Positions 36,729-45,470 of a stretch of DNA of 64,000 nucleotides are shown one piece after another; position 1 is the first letter of the stretch; the number at the start of each line of letters is the position of its first letter. Source of the DNA: Kiritimatiellota bacterium (GTDB taxonomy: Bacteria; Verrucomicrobiota; Lentisphaeria; Oligosphaerales; JAADHN01); the NCBI GenBank assembly GCA_013151865.1, contig JAADHN010000066.1, forward strand, positions 19,778 through 83,777, written 5' to 3'. Made by a program: the position numbers and the translations under genes. Below the pieces are notes generated by a model, which was not told where the DNA came from, ran no database searches, and saw only the letters and a list, made by a program, of their open reading frames with translations.

Positions 36729-39700
36729 ATGAAAACGATGCGGACCCTGCTCGAACGCGTTCGGGGCCGGATTCATTGCGCAGTGCACAATGCGGGGCGT
36801 CGTTCCCGATTCGGACTGTACGCGTTCGCCGCGTGCGGCTTCTCGGTCGCGGCGACGCTGGCCGCGGACGTCAACCCCGTGAGCAACGGCGGGTTCGAGG
36901 ACGTGGGGCCGGACGGACGACCGCGGGACTGGGAGTACGTGGGCCGCGAGGCCCGGCTGGTTCAAGATGCGCACAGCGGAAAACGGGCCATCCTGCTTCG
37001 GCGCACGCCGGAGATCGCAGCACAGAAAGGACTGGAAACCGGCCTCAATCGCGCTTGGCGGCCGCACTCCGGGGAACGGGGCCGAATGCTGACCGAACGC
37101 AAGGGCGGCATCCGTTTCTTTTACAAGGTAGTACGGGCGGACGCGGACGCGCAACTTCGCTTCTTTGTGATCCCCATGAACGCGGGGCCCATGGAAAACA
37201 CGGGGTCACCCCGGGCCGTGTTCGAAGTGCCGAAAACCTACGCCGGAGACGGCAAGTGGCACTTGGGCATTGTAGGATATGATTTCACGAAAGGCACGGC
37301 CTGTCGGTGGGTGCAGGTTTCGCCGCGCATCATGGGGCAGGGGACGGCGGAATGGCTCCTGGACGACATCCAATGGGTCCCGAACGCCGGCCCGGTCCCC
37401 TCGATTCGCGACCTGCGCGTCTACGAAACACCCGGGGCGGAAGGCCGATCTTGCACCCTGCGCCTGGTAGTCCGCAATGCCGGGGATCGACCGCTGAAGA
37501 CCCGGGCGGTGCTCTCGCTTTCCAACGATTTGCGCGTCCGGGAAAGCTCGACGCGCACGGTGGGACCGTTGGCGGCGCAGGGCACGACCGCCATCGAGTG
37601 GACCGTGCTCGGGGCACGCTCGCCGCGCAGCAGGGCCGCGGTACGATTGACGGCGGGCGAGATCGAGGCCACCCGCTCTGTCCGTTTTGCGCCGAAAATC
37701 GTCGAATCTTGGATCGAAACCGGGCGGTTTGTGCTGTGGCCCGGGGCACGGACACAGGCCACGCTGGTCCTGCGCAACACCGGGACCTGCACTGCCGACG
37801 GAATCACCGCCCGCATCGCGGTCGGGGCCGGGTTGCGCGTTCTCGGCCCGGCGGCGGTCTCAGGGCGAAGCGCCGTCCCGGGAAAGCTCACCCGCATCGG
37901 GTTTCAAATCGAGGCGACCGCCCAAACCCCGGTCACGGAGGTCCGCTGCACATGGCAGAGCGTCGCGGGCGAATGCGGCGAATGCCGAGCGGAACTGGTG
38001 GTGGGCGCGCCCGCACCCGCTGCGCCGCAAGACGCACCCAAGGACGCCCTGCGACTCACCGGCAGAACAGCGGAAATCATTTTCCCGCGAAACGGATTCG
38101 GTTACGGCATCGGCTGGGTGTATGCCCGCCCATCCGGGGAACCGATCGGCGTGATCCCCCGGCTGGGCCGCATTGTATCGGGCCCTGCGGACACCGCGGC
38201 AGTCCCCCTGTTTGCGGACTCCGCAAAGCGCGGTCCTCCCGGTCCGTGCCTGGGCGGCAAAACGGACGGAAGCAACAGAGGCGGGAGCAGTCTGACCTTC
38301 CTGGTGAAAAACGGCGCCTTGGCGAAGTGCGGACTCCCGGAAGGCGTGTCGATCCGATTCGCCGTCCCCGGCTCCGGGGCGAGCGGAGCGGCGGCACGGC
38401 TCATTACGGTGACCGTCCGCGCCCGAGTCACCCGCCCTGGGGCGGTTCGTGCGCTGGATGGGCCGTTTCTCTGCCCGGGCGAAGGCGCGTCGTCGTCGAA
38501 GCGCACCGAAGCACTCTTTCCCGGCCTCGAGTGGTTGCAGGGAGACGAGTACTCGTCTTGGGACACCGACATCGCGTTCGACCACCCGGACCGGTTGCGC
38601 AGCGCGCCGCATCCGCACAAGATCACGATCCCTCTTATGGTCGTGCGCCGAAACCGCGTCGCCACCGGGTTGTTCTGGCATTCCCGCGCGACCTGGAACG
38701 ACGGTGTGCAACCCCGCGATTTTGCGCCGGATGAAAGCGCCGTGGACCGACCATGCGCCGTGTTCGCCGCACCGGACCGGTTTGCCGGGCACGCGTCGTC
38801 GACCCTCGGGCTTTTCCTCCCGACGATCCCGCACTGGATCCAACCGAACGAGCGGGCAGCGGCACGCGCATGGCCGACTCAGGGCGCCGCGCCGTTGCGC
38901 ATCCGCTTGGTGTACGGCTTCTACGTCAATCCGGCAAGCGATTCCGTACTCGATGCGGTACTGGATTGGGCACGCGTTTTCGGCTTCCCGGCACCCCGGC
39001 GCTCACCTCGCGCCCGCGGGCCGGCGCCGGCGCCGGGTTCAGTGGACGTATACCGCGGGCCCGGTCTGCCGGACTGGGCACGGGCCGCCGATTTCAGCGA
39101 ACACTGGTCCCCGCCTGCGCCCGGTCAATGGGTCGATGAAGTCGAGTGGAGCATGAATGCTTATCTCAAAAGCTTGTGGGACCCGGAGCAGCACGGTTGG
39201 TGGAATTACTGGGGAGGACCGGGATTGACGCATAAGACCGGCGCGTACCCGGCTTTTCTCTTGGACTGCGTCATCGGCGAACGTTTGACCGACGACCCGG
39301 AACTCGGCAAACGCCTGAAGGCACTGCTGGACGATGTGCGCGGCCGCGCACCCGAGTCTGTGCCCGGCGGCGACGACATGGGGTTTCGATTCGGCGACCC
39401 GACCGCGGCACTTGCGGCATCCGCAGTGCAAGCCGGGGACATAATGCGTGCCCAACCGGCGGAGGGCGGTTGGCGATTCCGCCCTCGGATCGGCAAAGGC
39501 GGCGTATTCCGGGGAAGGGACTACCGGTTGCTCGGGCGGGACGGGGAGGAAGGAAACGGACTCACAGCGCGCCGGGCCTATAACATGCTGTTCGTGAGCC
39601 GGATGACCGGGGATGAAACGTTGCTTTCCGCGGGCCTCAAGGCTTTGAGAAGCATGGAGAAGTTCCGAATCCCACGTGCGGCCCAAGTGTGGGAAGTGCC

Positions 39701-40952
39701 GGTGCATACCCCGGATATCCTGGCTGCCGCCGACGCCTGCGAAGCTTACCTGGAAGCCTATCGAATCACCGGCGACAAACAATGGCTGGACCGGGCCGTG
39801 TATTGGGAAACCGCCGGCCTGCCCTTCCTCTATCTTTGGGACGTGGACGCTTTCCCGTTCCTCCGCTATGCCTCGATTCCCGTATTCGGCGCTACCTGGA
39901 AACGCGGCTCCTGGTTTGGGAGGCCCGTGCAATGGAACGGATTGCGCTGGGCTTTCGCCGCGCAGAAACTCGCGGAAGTCGATTCCTCCCTGCCCTGGCG
40001 GATGCTCGCCGCCGGCGTGACCATTTCCGCCATGTATCAACAGGGGTCGGACCCCGAAAGCAAGAGTTTCGCCCTTTGGCCGGACAGCATCAGCGCGGAA
40101 GACGCACGGAAATCGGCATGGGTCTTTCCCCCCGTTCACATCCTCGAAAACGTGTACAAACTCATGGGGTACGAACCGCGCCCGACTACGGTGGCGGTCC
40201 CGGCCGGGGCGGGGAAAATCCGCATCGATGCCTGCGGGCGTATCGGAGCGCCGCAATACGCCGGTGGGGTGCTGCGGTTCGCACTTTCGGCCCCGCCGCC
40301 GTTGCCGACGCAGGTTCTGGTGATCGGAATATCGAGCCCCACGGAAGTGCTCGTGGACGGGAAAGCCCTGCCCCGGGCCGACACGGCGGAAAGACGTGTA
40401 AGAACTGCCGCGTGGTGGACGTACGACAGGGATGCGCGCCTGCTCCGGGTGCGCCCCAACGTGACCGGGAAACACACGATTGCGCTGCGCTCGGTGCGGT
40501 GGCGGGCAGGCCGAGTCCTGCCTCAAGTCCAGACGCGATTGGATTTCGATTTCGATTCCGGACGCCAGGGCTGGCGTCCCGCGCACGACATCGCTGCGGC
40601 AGACGCCGCGGACGGCGTGCTGGACATCACCGTGAACGGACCCGATCCGTACCTGGTCCGCCCCATGTGCCGGATCGACGGGAACATGATCGCGAGAATC
40701 CATGTGCGTATGGCCGTGGACGGTGGAAACCGGGCGCAATTCTACTGGACCACGGCGAAAGCCCCGGCCATGTCCGAAGCCCGGGCCGCCTGGGTCGCCG
40801 TGAACGCGGACGGCAGGATGCACGACTATTCGTTCGATGTGGGCGCCCACCCTTTGTGGCGGGGGCAAATCATCACGGCCGTACGACTGGATCCGACGAA
40901 CGGGGTGAAACAGGCCCGCGCCCGCATCGACTTCGTTCGCGGCGATCCCTGA
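36729..40952 (+). CDS. Giant secreted protein with CBM-like, CARDB-like and alpha/alpha-toroid-like regions
   Basis: A 1407-residue protein. The ATG at 36729 has GGGAGAA upstream; an export signal (FGLYAFAACGFSVAATLAAD) lies at about residues 28-48. Next comes a CBM-like domain (NPVSNGGFEDVGPDGRPRDW to WLLDDIQWV), two CARDB/NPCBM-like adhesion repeats (VVRNAGDRPLKTRAVL; LVLRNTGTCTADGI), a beta-rich middle, then from about residue 805 a helical segment (LWDPEQHGWWNYWGGPGLTH, ADACEAYLEAYRITGDKQWLDRAVYW) resembling an alpha/alpha-toroid as in unsaturated glucuronyl hydrolases and lyases, and a C-terminal CBM-like domain (FDFDSGRQGWRPAHD). No catalytic residues can be assigned. Likely polysaccharide-active. 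Confidence 0.75.
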   Translation: MKTMRTLLERVRGRIHCAVHNAGRRSRFGLYAFAACGFSVAATLAADVNPVSNGGFEDVGPDGRPRDWEYVGREARLVQDAHSGKRAILLRRTPEIAAQKGLETGLNRAWRPHSGERGRMLTERKGGIRFFYKVVRADADAQLRFFVIPMNAGPMENTGSPRAVFEVPKTYAGDGKWHLGIVGYDFTKGTACRWVQVSPRIMGQGTAEWLLDDIQWVPNAGPVPSIRDLRVYETPGAEGRSCTLRLVVRNAGDRPLKTRAVLSLSNDLRVRESSTRTVGPLAAQGTTAIEWTVLGARSPRSRAAVRLTAGEIEATRSVRFAPKIVESWIETGRFVLWPGARTQATLVLRNTGTCTADGITARIAVGAGLRVLGPAAVSGRSAVPGKLTRIGFQIEATAQTPVTEVRCTWQSVAGECGECRAELVVGAPAPAAPQDAPKDALRLTGRTAEIIFPRNGFGYGIGWVYARPSGEPIGVIPRLGRIVSGPADTAAVPLFADSAKRGPPGPCLGGKTDGSNRGGSSLTFLVKNGALAKCGLPEGVSIRFAVPGSGASGAAARLITVTVRARVTRPGAVRALDGPFLCPGEGASSSKRTEALFPGLEWLQGDEYSSWDTDIAFDHPDRLRSAPHPHKITIPLMVVRRNRVATGLFWHSRATWNDGVQPRDFAPDESAVDRPCAVFAAPDRFAGHASSTLGLFLPTIPHWIQPNERAAARAWPTQGAAPLRIRLVYGFYVNPASDSVLDAVLDWARVFGFPAPRRSPRARGPAPAPGSVDVYRGPGLPDWARAADFSEHWSPPAPGQWVDEVEWSMNAYLKSLWDPEQHGWWNYWGGPGLTHKTGAYPAFLLDCVIGERLTDDPELGKRLKALLDDVRGRAPESVPGGDDMGFRFGDPTAALAASAVQAGDIMRAQPAEGGWRFRPRIGKGGVFRGRDYRLLGRDGEEGNGLTARRAYNMLFVSRMTGDETLLSAGLKALRSMEKFRIPRAAQVWEVPVHTPDILAAADACEAYLEAYRITGDKQWLDRAVYWETAGLPFLYLWDVDAFPFLRYASIPVFGATWKRGSWFGRPVQWNGLRWAFAAQKLAEVDSSLPWRMLAAGVTISAMYQQGSDPESKSFALWPDSISAEDARKSAWVFPPVHILENVYKLMGYEPRPTTVAVPAGAGKIRIDACGRIGAPQYAGGVLRFALSAPPPLPTQVLVIGISSPTEVLVDGKALPRADTAERRVRTAAWWTYDRDARLLRVRPNVTGKHTIALRSVRWRAGRVLPQVQTRLDFDFDSGRQGWRPAHDIAAADAADGVLDITVNGPDPYLVRPMCRIDGNMIARIHVRMAVDGGNRAQFYWTTAKAPAMSEARAAWVAVNADGRMHDYSFDVGAHPLWRGQIITAVRLDPTNGVKQARARIDFVRGDP

Positions 40953-40960
40953 CCGTCCCT

Positions 40961-41166
40961 CAGAACTCGGTAACGCTGTAAAGCAGAATGCCCTCTTTTT
41001 TTTGTCACAGTCACCGCCAGTGTGGGCGACTACTTTACAGAAGATGACGCTAAGCTCAGATTCGCGCGAAACTGTAACGCAGTCGCCCACACCCATTCCC
41101 GGGAGTCCGTCCAAAAAAGGGAATCCAACTTTACAGACCTCCAAGCTCAATCTACTGAGGTCTGGT
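40961..41166 (+). repeat. 206-bp structured direct repeat, left copy
   Basis: Matches 48067-48277 (211 bp) along its whole length; differences are about 14 substitutions, a 3-base insertion in the central loop and a 2-base length change in a pyrimidine/T tract. It folds into two hairpins: arms 41020-41040 and 41072-41092 (21 bp, two mismatches, GTGTGGGCGACT core) and arms 41134-41141 and 41157-41164 (CAGACCTC/GAGGTCTG, perfect). Similarity ends abruptly at both edges. The left copy begins 8 bases after the stop of the giant secreted protein. Confidence 0.93.
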
Positions 41167-41283
41167 CCATGGATGGGACGCGCCCCGGGCCGAATCTGGA
41201 GGATTCTGTCAGGAATATTGGGTTTGTTTGGAACATGTGGAAATGCTCGGTGTCGGAATGGTTGTTACAAGGAGATTTCGTTT

Positions 41284-41739
41284 ATGATCCTGGGAACGCG
41301 GCCAGTCCGTACCATGCCGCTGTTGGTGTTGGGGTTGCTTGCCTGTGTCCTGGTCAACGCAGGGGGACACCCACGCGTCGTGGTTTGCTACGGAATGGAT
41401 GGCCATGTTTCATTGGAATCGACTTCCGGGGCACGCTGCAGCCAGGTTTCCGAGGTGATCGTTCGCCCGACTGCCGCGCCGCAGAGAAATGTGTCTCTCA
41501 CCGCGGCCGCCGGTCATTGCGCGCCTTGCGTTGATATCCCCATTCCGTTCAGTGGATTTGAACAACAGCCTTTTCTCACGCAGGGCCCTTCCGTACCAAG
41601 CCTTGTTCCGACCGGCCCGGTCTCGGCTGATGCTTCTCCCGTGTTCACATCACTCCCTGCCGTCCGTCTTGTTCCCCCATCTTCCCTCGACTTCAGTCTG
41701 GCGCTCACGTCCCTTCGCACCGTCATCCTTTTGATCTGA
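41284..41739 (+). CDS. Small exported Cys-rich protein of unknown function
   Basis: A 151-residue protein. The ATG at 41284 has AAGGAG 9 bases upstream. A signal peptide or membrane anchor (MPLLVLGLLACVLVNAGG) precedes VVVCYGMDGHVSLE, then C52, and AAAGHCAPCVDIPIP (H78, C79, C82). Short exported proteins with a C.G.DGHV..E segment and a C..C.D.P. segment occur near metal-efflux genes in various bacteria, from memory; that link is weak. It is the first gene inside the repeat-bounded cassette and precedes a foldase gene by 170 bases. The five Cys/His positions suggest metal or disulfide chemistry. Confidence 0.7.
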   Translation: MILGTRPVRTMPLLVLGLLACVLVNAGGHPRVVVCYGMDGHVSLESTSGARCSQVSEVIVRPTAAPQRNVSLTAAAGHCAPCVDIPIPFSGFEQQPFLTQGPSVPSLVPTGPVSADASPVFTSLPAVRLVPPSSLDFSLALTSLRTVILLI

Positions 41740-41909
41740 CTTCCCCCCTCTCTTCCCGGTCGTCCGTATCCCCCTGAGCTGCCGACCTTGCGATGGCAGC
41801 ACACTCTTGGCACTCTTGGCATCCCCGGCTTTGCCCACGCCCGCTGGCGTGTGTAGGTCGCATCCAACCTCCCAGAACGAGAGAATCTTAACAGACGCAG
41901 GCCAGCACC

Positions 41910-43868
41910 ATGTCTCAAAAGTTCCTGATATTCGTGACCGTTCTGGCAGTCGCAGCCCTGACGCTGCTGCTTGTCCTGCTGGCTGTCAGAGAAGAGCAAA
42001 GTACGAAAAGGATCATTGTCGAACGGGACAAACGCATCGGTGAGAATGTCGTCGCCACCTTTACCGGCGGCGAGGTCACGACCAGCGAACTGCGCAAATT
42101 CATCAATGAACGAACCCGACGATCGGGCGAACACGCTGCTTGCGACAAACACAGCTACGATCATTCCAAATGTTCGCCCGACGAAAAATGCGAGAACCAT
42201 CCCCTCAATTCGGTCGAATCCTATCGGGCCCTGCTCAGGCAATTGGTCATGGACAAGATGGTTGAACGCTGGATCCGTGAAAAAGGGATGCTGTCTCGAA
42301 AACAGGTTAAACACCGATTAAAGCATCTGGTTGAAGAAATCAACTTGGGCGCCCTCGCGGGGGAAATGCACGCCGACAAGGTGAAACCCGACAAAATCGA
42401 GATGCGCCAGTACTATGAGGAACACAAAGATGAGTACAAGAATCGTCCTTTCAGCGAAGTGGAAGAGGAAATCGAGGGAATCCTGGTCGCTCGGAAACAG
42501 AGTGAGTTCATTCCAAAGTATATCGAGGAACTGAAAGCCAATGCGGTCATTGAGAGGAACTATGACCTGATTAAAGTCCCGGAACCGACCGAGGCGGAAA
42601 TCCGAGCTTACTACGACCAGCACAGCAAGGAATATGTCCGCGCAGAGTTCCTGCGCATTCAAATTCTGCGAATCGGAGCCGAAGACGAAAAAGCGGGTCG
42701 GGCAAAAGCCGAAAAGGCCCTGGCCAAGTTGCGCGCCGGGGCAGACTTCGAAGAGGTGGCCCGAGACTTTGCCGACGACAAGACCGCGCCCATCGAGCTG
42801 GTGGAGCGCGGCCGGAAAAGCAAACGGTTCGAGGAACGAGTGTTTCGCTATTACGCCGGCGAACTGACGCCGATTTTCAAAGACGGCGGATTCTTCTATA
42901 TCGTGAAGATCCTTGAACGGGAAGGAAAGAAAAAGAAGTCGCTTCCCGAGGTATTGGCGGAGGTTACCGCAGCCGTTCGTCGACAGAAAGAAGAAGAGAA
43001 ATTCAAGTATAACAAGTATGACGCTCTTTTCAGCGTGCACGGCAAACGTTTTACGGTCGAAGAATTCCAGCAAGAGTTCTCGGAACTCTCCCCTGAAGAA
43101 CAGAGGCAATTTGCCAGCTTCAAGGCCAAAAAGAACCTGCTCGATCAACTCATTGTCCGGCAATTGCTGATGGAAAAAGCCGAGGACAAAGGCGTGGAAG
43201 CTGAGAAGCGGAAAGAGATCGAGGAACTCAAGAAACGTGCCCTCCAGCAGATGCTGCATAAGGAAGAAGTGGACGAAAAAATCGAGGTCAGCGAAAAAGA
43301 GGCCAGAGAGCTTTATGAAAAACGGAAGAACGTCCTGATGGAACCGGCTAAAGCCAAGGTCAGCGTGATCCGGATCGGTACCGGGTTCAGCGCAGACGAA
43401 CGCAAGCGGGCGCGGGAGAAAATCGAGGCGGCCCAAAAGAAACTCAACGCCGGGGCTGATTTTGCCGAAGTGGCCAAGGAGTACTCCGAGGATTGGACCG
43501 CCACGCGCGGCGGAGAAATGGATCGGTGGATCTATGAAGGCGCCGGTCATCTCGGGGAAATCTACGAGCACGGATTTCACCGGTACGTTTTCGCTCTGCA
43601 ACCCGGTGAGACGAGCGACTTCTTCGAGTTCCGCAACAACTATTGGATCGTCAAAATGCGAGAACACCGCCCGAGCCGCCGGCAGACGTTCGAGGAAGCG
43701 CGGCCCACGATCGAAGCATATATCAAGGCCCTCAAGCACGAAGAGCGCATGTTCGAACTGCAGAACGAACTGTTGGAGAAGTCGCGACTGGTCATCCGGG
43801 ACTTTGTCTTGAGCCGGATGCTTCAGGCCGAATCCACCGGCCATGAACACGAACGGGCACTGTACTGA
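41910..43868 (+). CDS. Membrane-anchored double-parvulin peptidyl-prolyl isomerase (SurA/PpiD-like)
   Basis: A 652-residue protein anchored by one N-terminal helix (residues 4-26). Two parvulin-like domains are visible, around residues 235-340 (RAEFLRIQILRIG ... KLRAGADFEEVARDFADD) and 465-590 (AKAKVSVIRIGTG ... KLNAGADFAEVAKEYSED ... RGGEMDRWI). Long charged helices between them give a SurA-like chaperone shape. Residues 75-97 contain a Cys/His cluster (H75, C78, H81, H85, C88, C94, H97) that is not usual for the family and could bind a metal. It acts on unfolded envelope proteins, presumably. The CDF-HflK gene follows 36 bases later. Confidence 0.87.
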   Translation: MSQKFLIFVTVLAVAALTLLLVLLAVREEQSTKRIIVERDKRIGENVVATFTGGEVTTSELRKFINERTRRSGEHAACDKHSYDHSKCSPDEKCENHPLNSVESYRALLRQLVMDKMVERWIREKGMLSRKQVKHRLKHLVEEINLGALAGEMHADKVKPDKIEMRQYYEEHKDEYKNRPFSEVEEEIEGILVARKQSEFIPKYIEELKANAVIERNYDLIKVPEPTEAEIRAYYDQHSKEYVRAEFLRIQILRIGAEDEKAGRAKAEKALAKLRAGADFEEVARDFADDKTAPIELVERGRKSKRFEERVFRYYAGELTPIFKDGGFFYIVKILEREGKKKKSLPEVLAEVTAAVRRQKEEEKFKYNKYDALFSVHGKRFTVEEFQQEFSELSPEEQRQFASFKAKKNLLDQLIVRQLLMEKAEDKGVEAEKRKEIEELKKRALQQMLHKEEVDEKIEVSEKEARELYEKRKNVLMEPAKAKVSVIRIGTGFSADERKRAREKIEAAQKKLNAGADFAEVAKEYSEDWTATRGGEMDRWIYEGAGHLGEIYEHGFHRYVFALQPGETSDFFEFRNNYWIVKMREHRPSRRQTFEEARPTIEAYIKALKHEERMFELQNELLEKSRLVIRDFVLSRMLQAESTGHEHERALY

Positions 43869-43904
43869 CCGAGCACATACTGCTGTTGAAAGGAGAATGC
43901 CGAC

Positions 43905-45437
43905 GTGGAAAGAAAAGAGCAAACGGTCCTGATCAGCATCGGCGCCAACGGATTACTCATTTCCCTGCGTTTTCTGCTCGCCTTCGTGTCCGGAAGTCTG
44001 GCCCTGAAAGCCAATGCCTGGCACTCCCTGGCCGACGTGTTCGTGCTGGGCGTCGTTTACATTGGCTTGTTTGTGGCACGACAGCAGGACCAGCGTTACG
44101 CCGGGATCATCGCATGGATGGAGAACATCGTCGCCATCTTCGTCTCGATCTTCATCTTTTGGATGGGCTTCGAGCTGTTCGGAGAGGCCGTGGCGGGAGA
44201 GGCCGTGGAACTGGCCTACGTCGTCCCATCAGCAATCGGTGCGTTTCTGGGCGTATGCATTACTTACTTCATGGGGCGGTACATGCTCTTCGTGGGGCAC
44301 GCGACCGGCTCGCCCAGCCTGATTGCCGCGGGGTCTCATGCTCGAATGGACATGTTCTGCTCTACGGCGGTGCTGCTGGGGCTGGTGGGAAGCATTTTCG
44401 GCCTGGTCGGCCTCGATAAGGTTGCCGCCACCATTGTGGTGGTCTTCATCTTCATGGCGGCCATCGAAATCTTCATGGCCAACGTCCGTGCCTTGCTCAG
44501 CGGTCGCGCCGAACTCGCCCATGAGCACGCGCACGGCCTGAACAAACCCGGCAAGCTGGTCACGGCGGGCATCGCCATACTGATCGCGGCCGGGTACCTC
44601 GGCTCGGGAGTCTACTACGTCCAGCCGGACGAACAGGCGGTGGTGCGCCGGCTCGGCAAGATCCTCGAACGCCCCTTCGGTCCCGGCCTGCATTATCGCC
44701 TGCCGTACCCGATCGACCGGGCGAACATGGTCCGTACCGGCACGGTGCGCGAAGTCGGGACCCGGAAACGCCTGCTGCTGAGCGGCGACGAGAACCTCGT
44801 GGAGGTTGACGTATCCGTGCACTATCGCGTGTCCGATCCGGTGAAATACCTCCTCAAAGCGGCCGCACCCGACACCCTTGTGCGCGAAGCGGCTCAGGCC
44901 AGCGTGCGCAACGCCGTGGGGCATCGACGAATCGACGATCTGTTGACCACCGGCCGCGAAGACGTTCTGGCAGAGGTCCGGAGGACACTCCAAGAAGAAC
45001 TCGACAGGAGCGACACGGGTATCGAAGTGGTCGGTGTCCTCCTCTTGGAACTGCGCCCCCCAGAGGACGTCGTCGATGCCTTCTATGACGTAGCCAGTGC
45101 ACGGGAAGACAAAGCCACCTACATCAACGAAGCCCATTCGGCACGTAATGCCTTGGTGCCCAAAGCACGGGGCGAAGCCGCCGAGAAAATCCTCGCCGCA
45201 GAAGCTTACAGAGAACAAAAAGTGCAGTACGCCGCGGGCGAAGCAGGTCGTTTTCTCAGCAAGCTCGAAGAATACGCCAAAGCCCGCGACATCACTGAAG
45301 TCCGTTTGTATCTCGAAGCCATGGAAAAAGTCTTGCCGGGCGTCAGAAAATTCCTGGTGGACGGTGACGTCGAGACGGGAGAGACCGACCTCTGGTTTGT
45401 TGGTAAGGACGCCGGAAACCTGTTTGGCACGAAATAA
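43905..45437 (+). CDS. Fusion of a cation diffusion facilitator transporter with an HflK/SPFH domain
   Basis: A single uninterrupted 510-residue frame. Residues 1-205 are a CDF-type transporter with about six hydrophobic segments; the metal site is H40-x3-D44 (NAWHSLADVF) and H145-x3-D149 (GSHARMDMF), matching the HxxxD pairs of zinc-type CDFs. A His-rich link (LAHEHAHGLN) takes the place of the CDF cytoplasmic domain. Residues about 215-236 are a further membrane helix and 238-490 an SPFH domain of the HflK type (YYVQPDEQAVVRRLGKILERPFGPGLHYRLPYPID, LLLSGDENLVEVDVSVHYRV). HflK/HflC form large membrane cages around FtsH. The gene sits in line with hflC (34-base gap) and a second hflK. Fusion of an ion transporter to a cage subunit is uncommon to my knowledge. 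Confidence 0.92.
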   Translation: MERKEQTVLISIGANGLLISLRFLLAFVSGSLALKANAWHSLADVFVLGVVYIGLFVARQQDQRYAGIIAWMENIVAIFVSIFIFWMGFELFGEAVAGEAVELAYVVPSAIGAFLGVCITYFMGRYMLFVGHATGSPSLIAAGSHARMDMFCSTAVLLGLVGSIFGLVGLDKVAATIVVVFIFMAAIEIFMANVRALLSGRAELAHEHAHGLNKPGKLVTAGIAILIAAGYLGSGVYYVQPDEQAVVRRLGKILERPFGPGLHYRLPYPIDRANMVRTGTVREVGTRKRLLLSGDENLVEVDVSVHYRVSDPVKYLLKAAAPDTLVREAAQASVRNAVGHRRIDDLLTTGREDVLAEVRRTLQEELDRSDTGIEVVGVLLLELRPPEDVVDAFYDVASAREDKATYINEAHSARNALVPKARGEAAEKILAAEAYREQKVQYAAGEAGRFLSKLEEYAKARDITEVRLYLEAMEKVLPGVRKFLVDGDVETGETDLWFVGKDAGNLFGTK

Positions 45438-45470
45438 CCCAGACACATTCGCAACGAAAGGAAAAAGCCG

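Noticed and set aside
40961-41150. Minus-strand frame MSLEVCKVGFPFLDG present in both flanking repeats
   Set aside because: It stays in phase through a 3-base indel but the two copies lose phase at the T tract, no ribosome binding site is present, and the DNA structure explains the conservation better. Kept only as a remark on the repeat.
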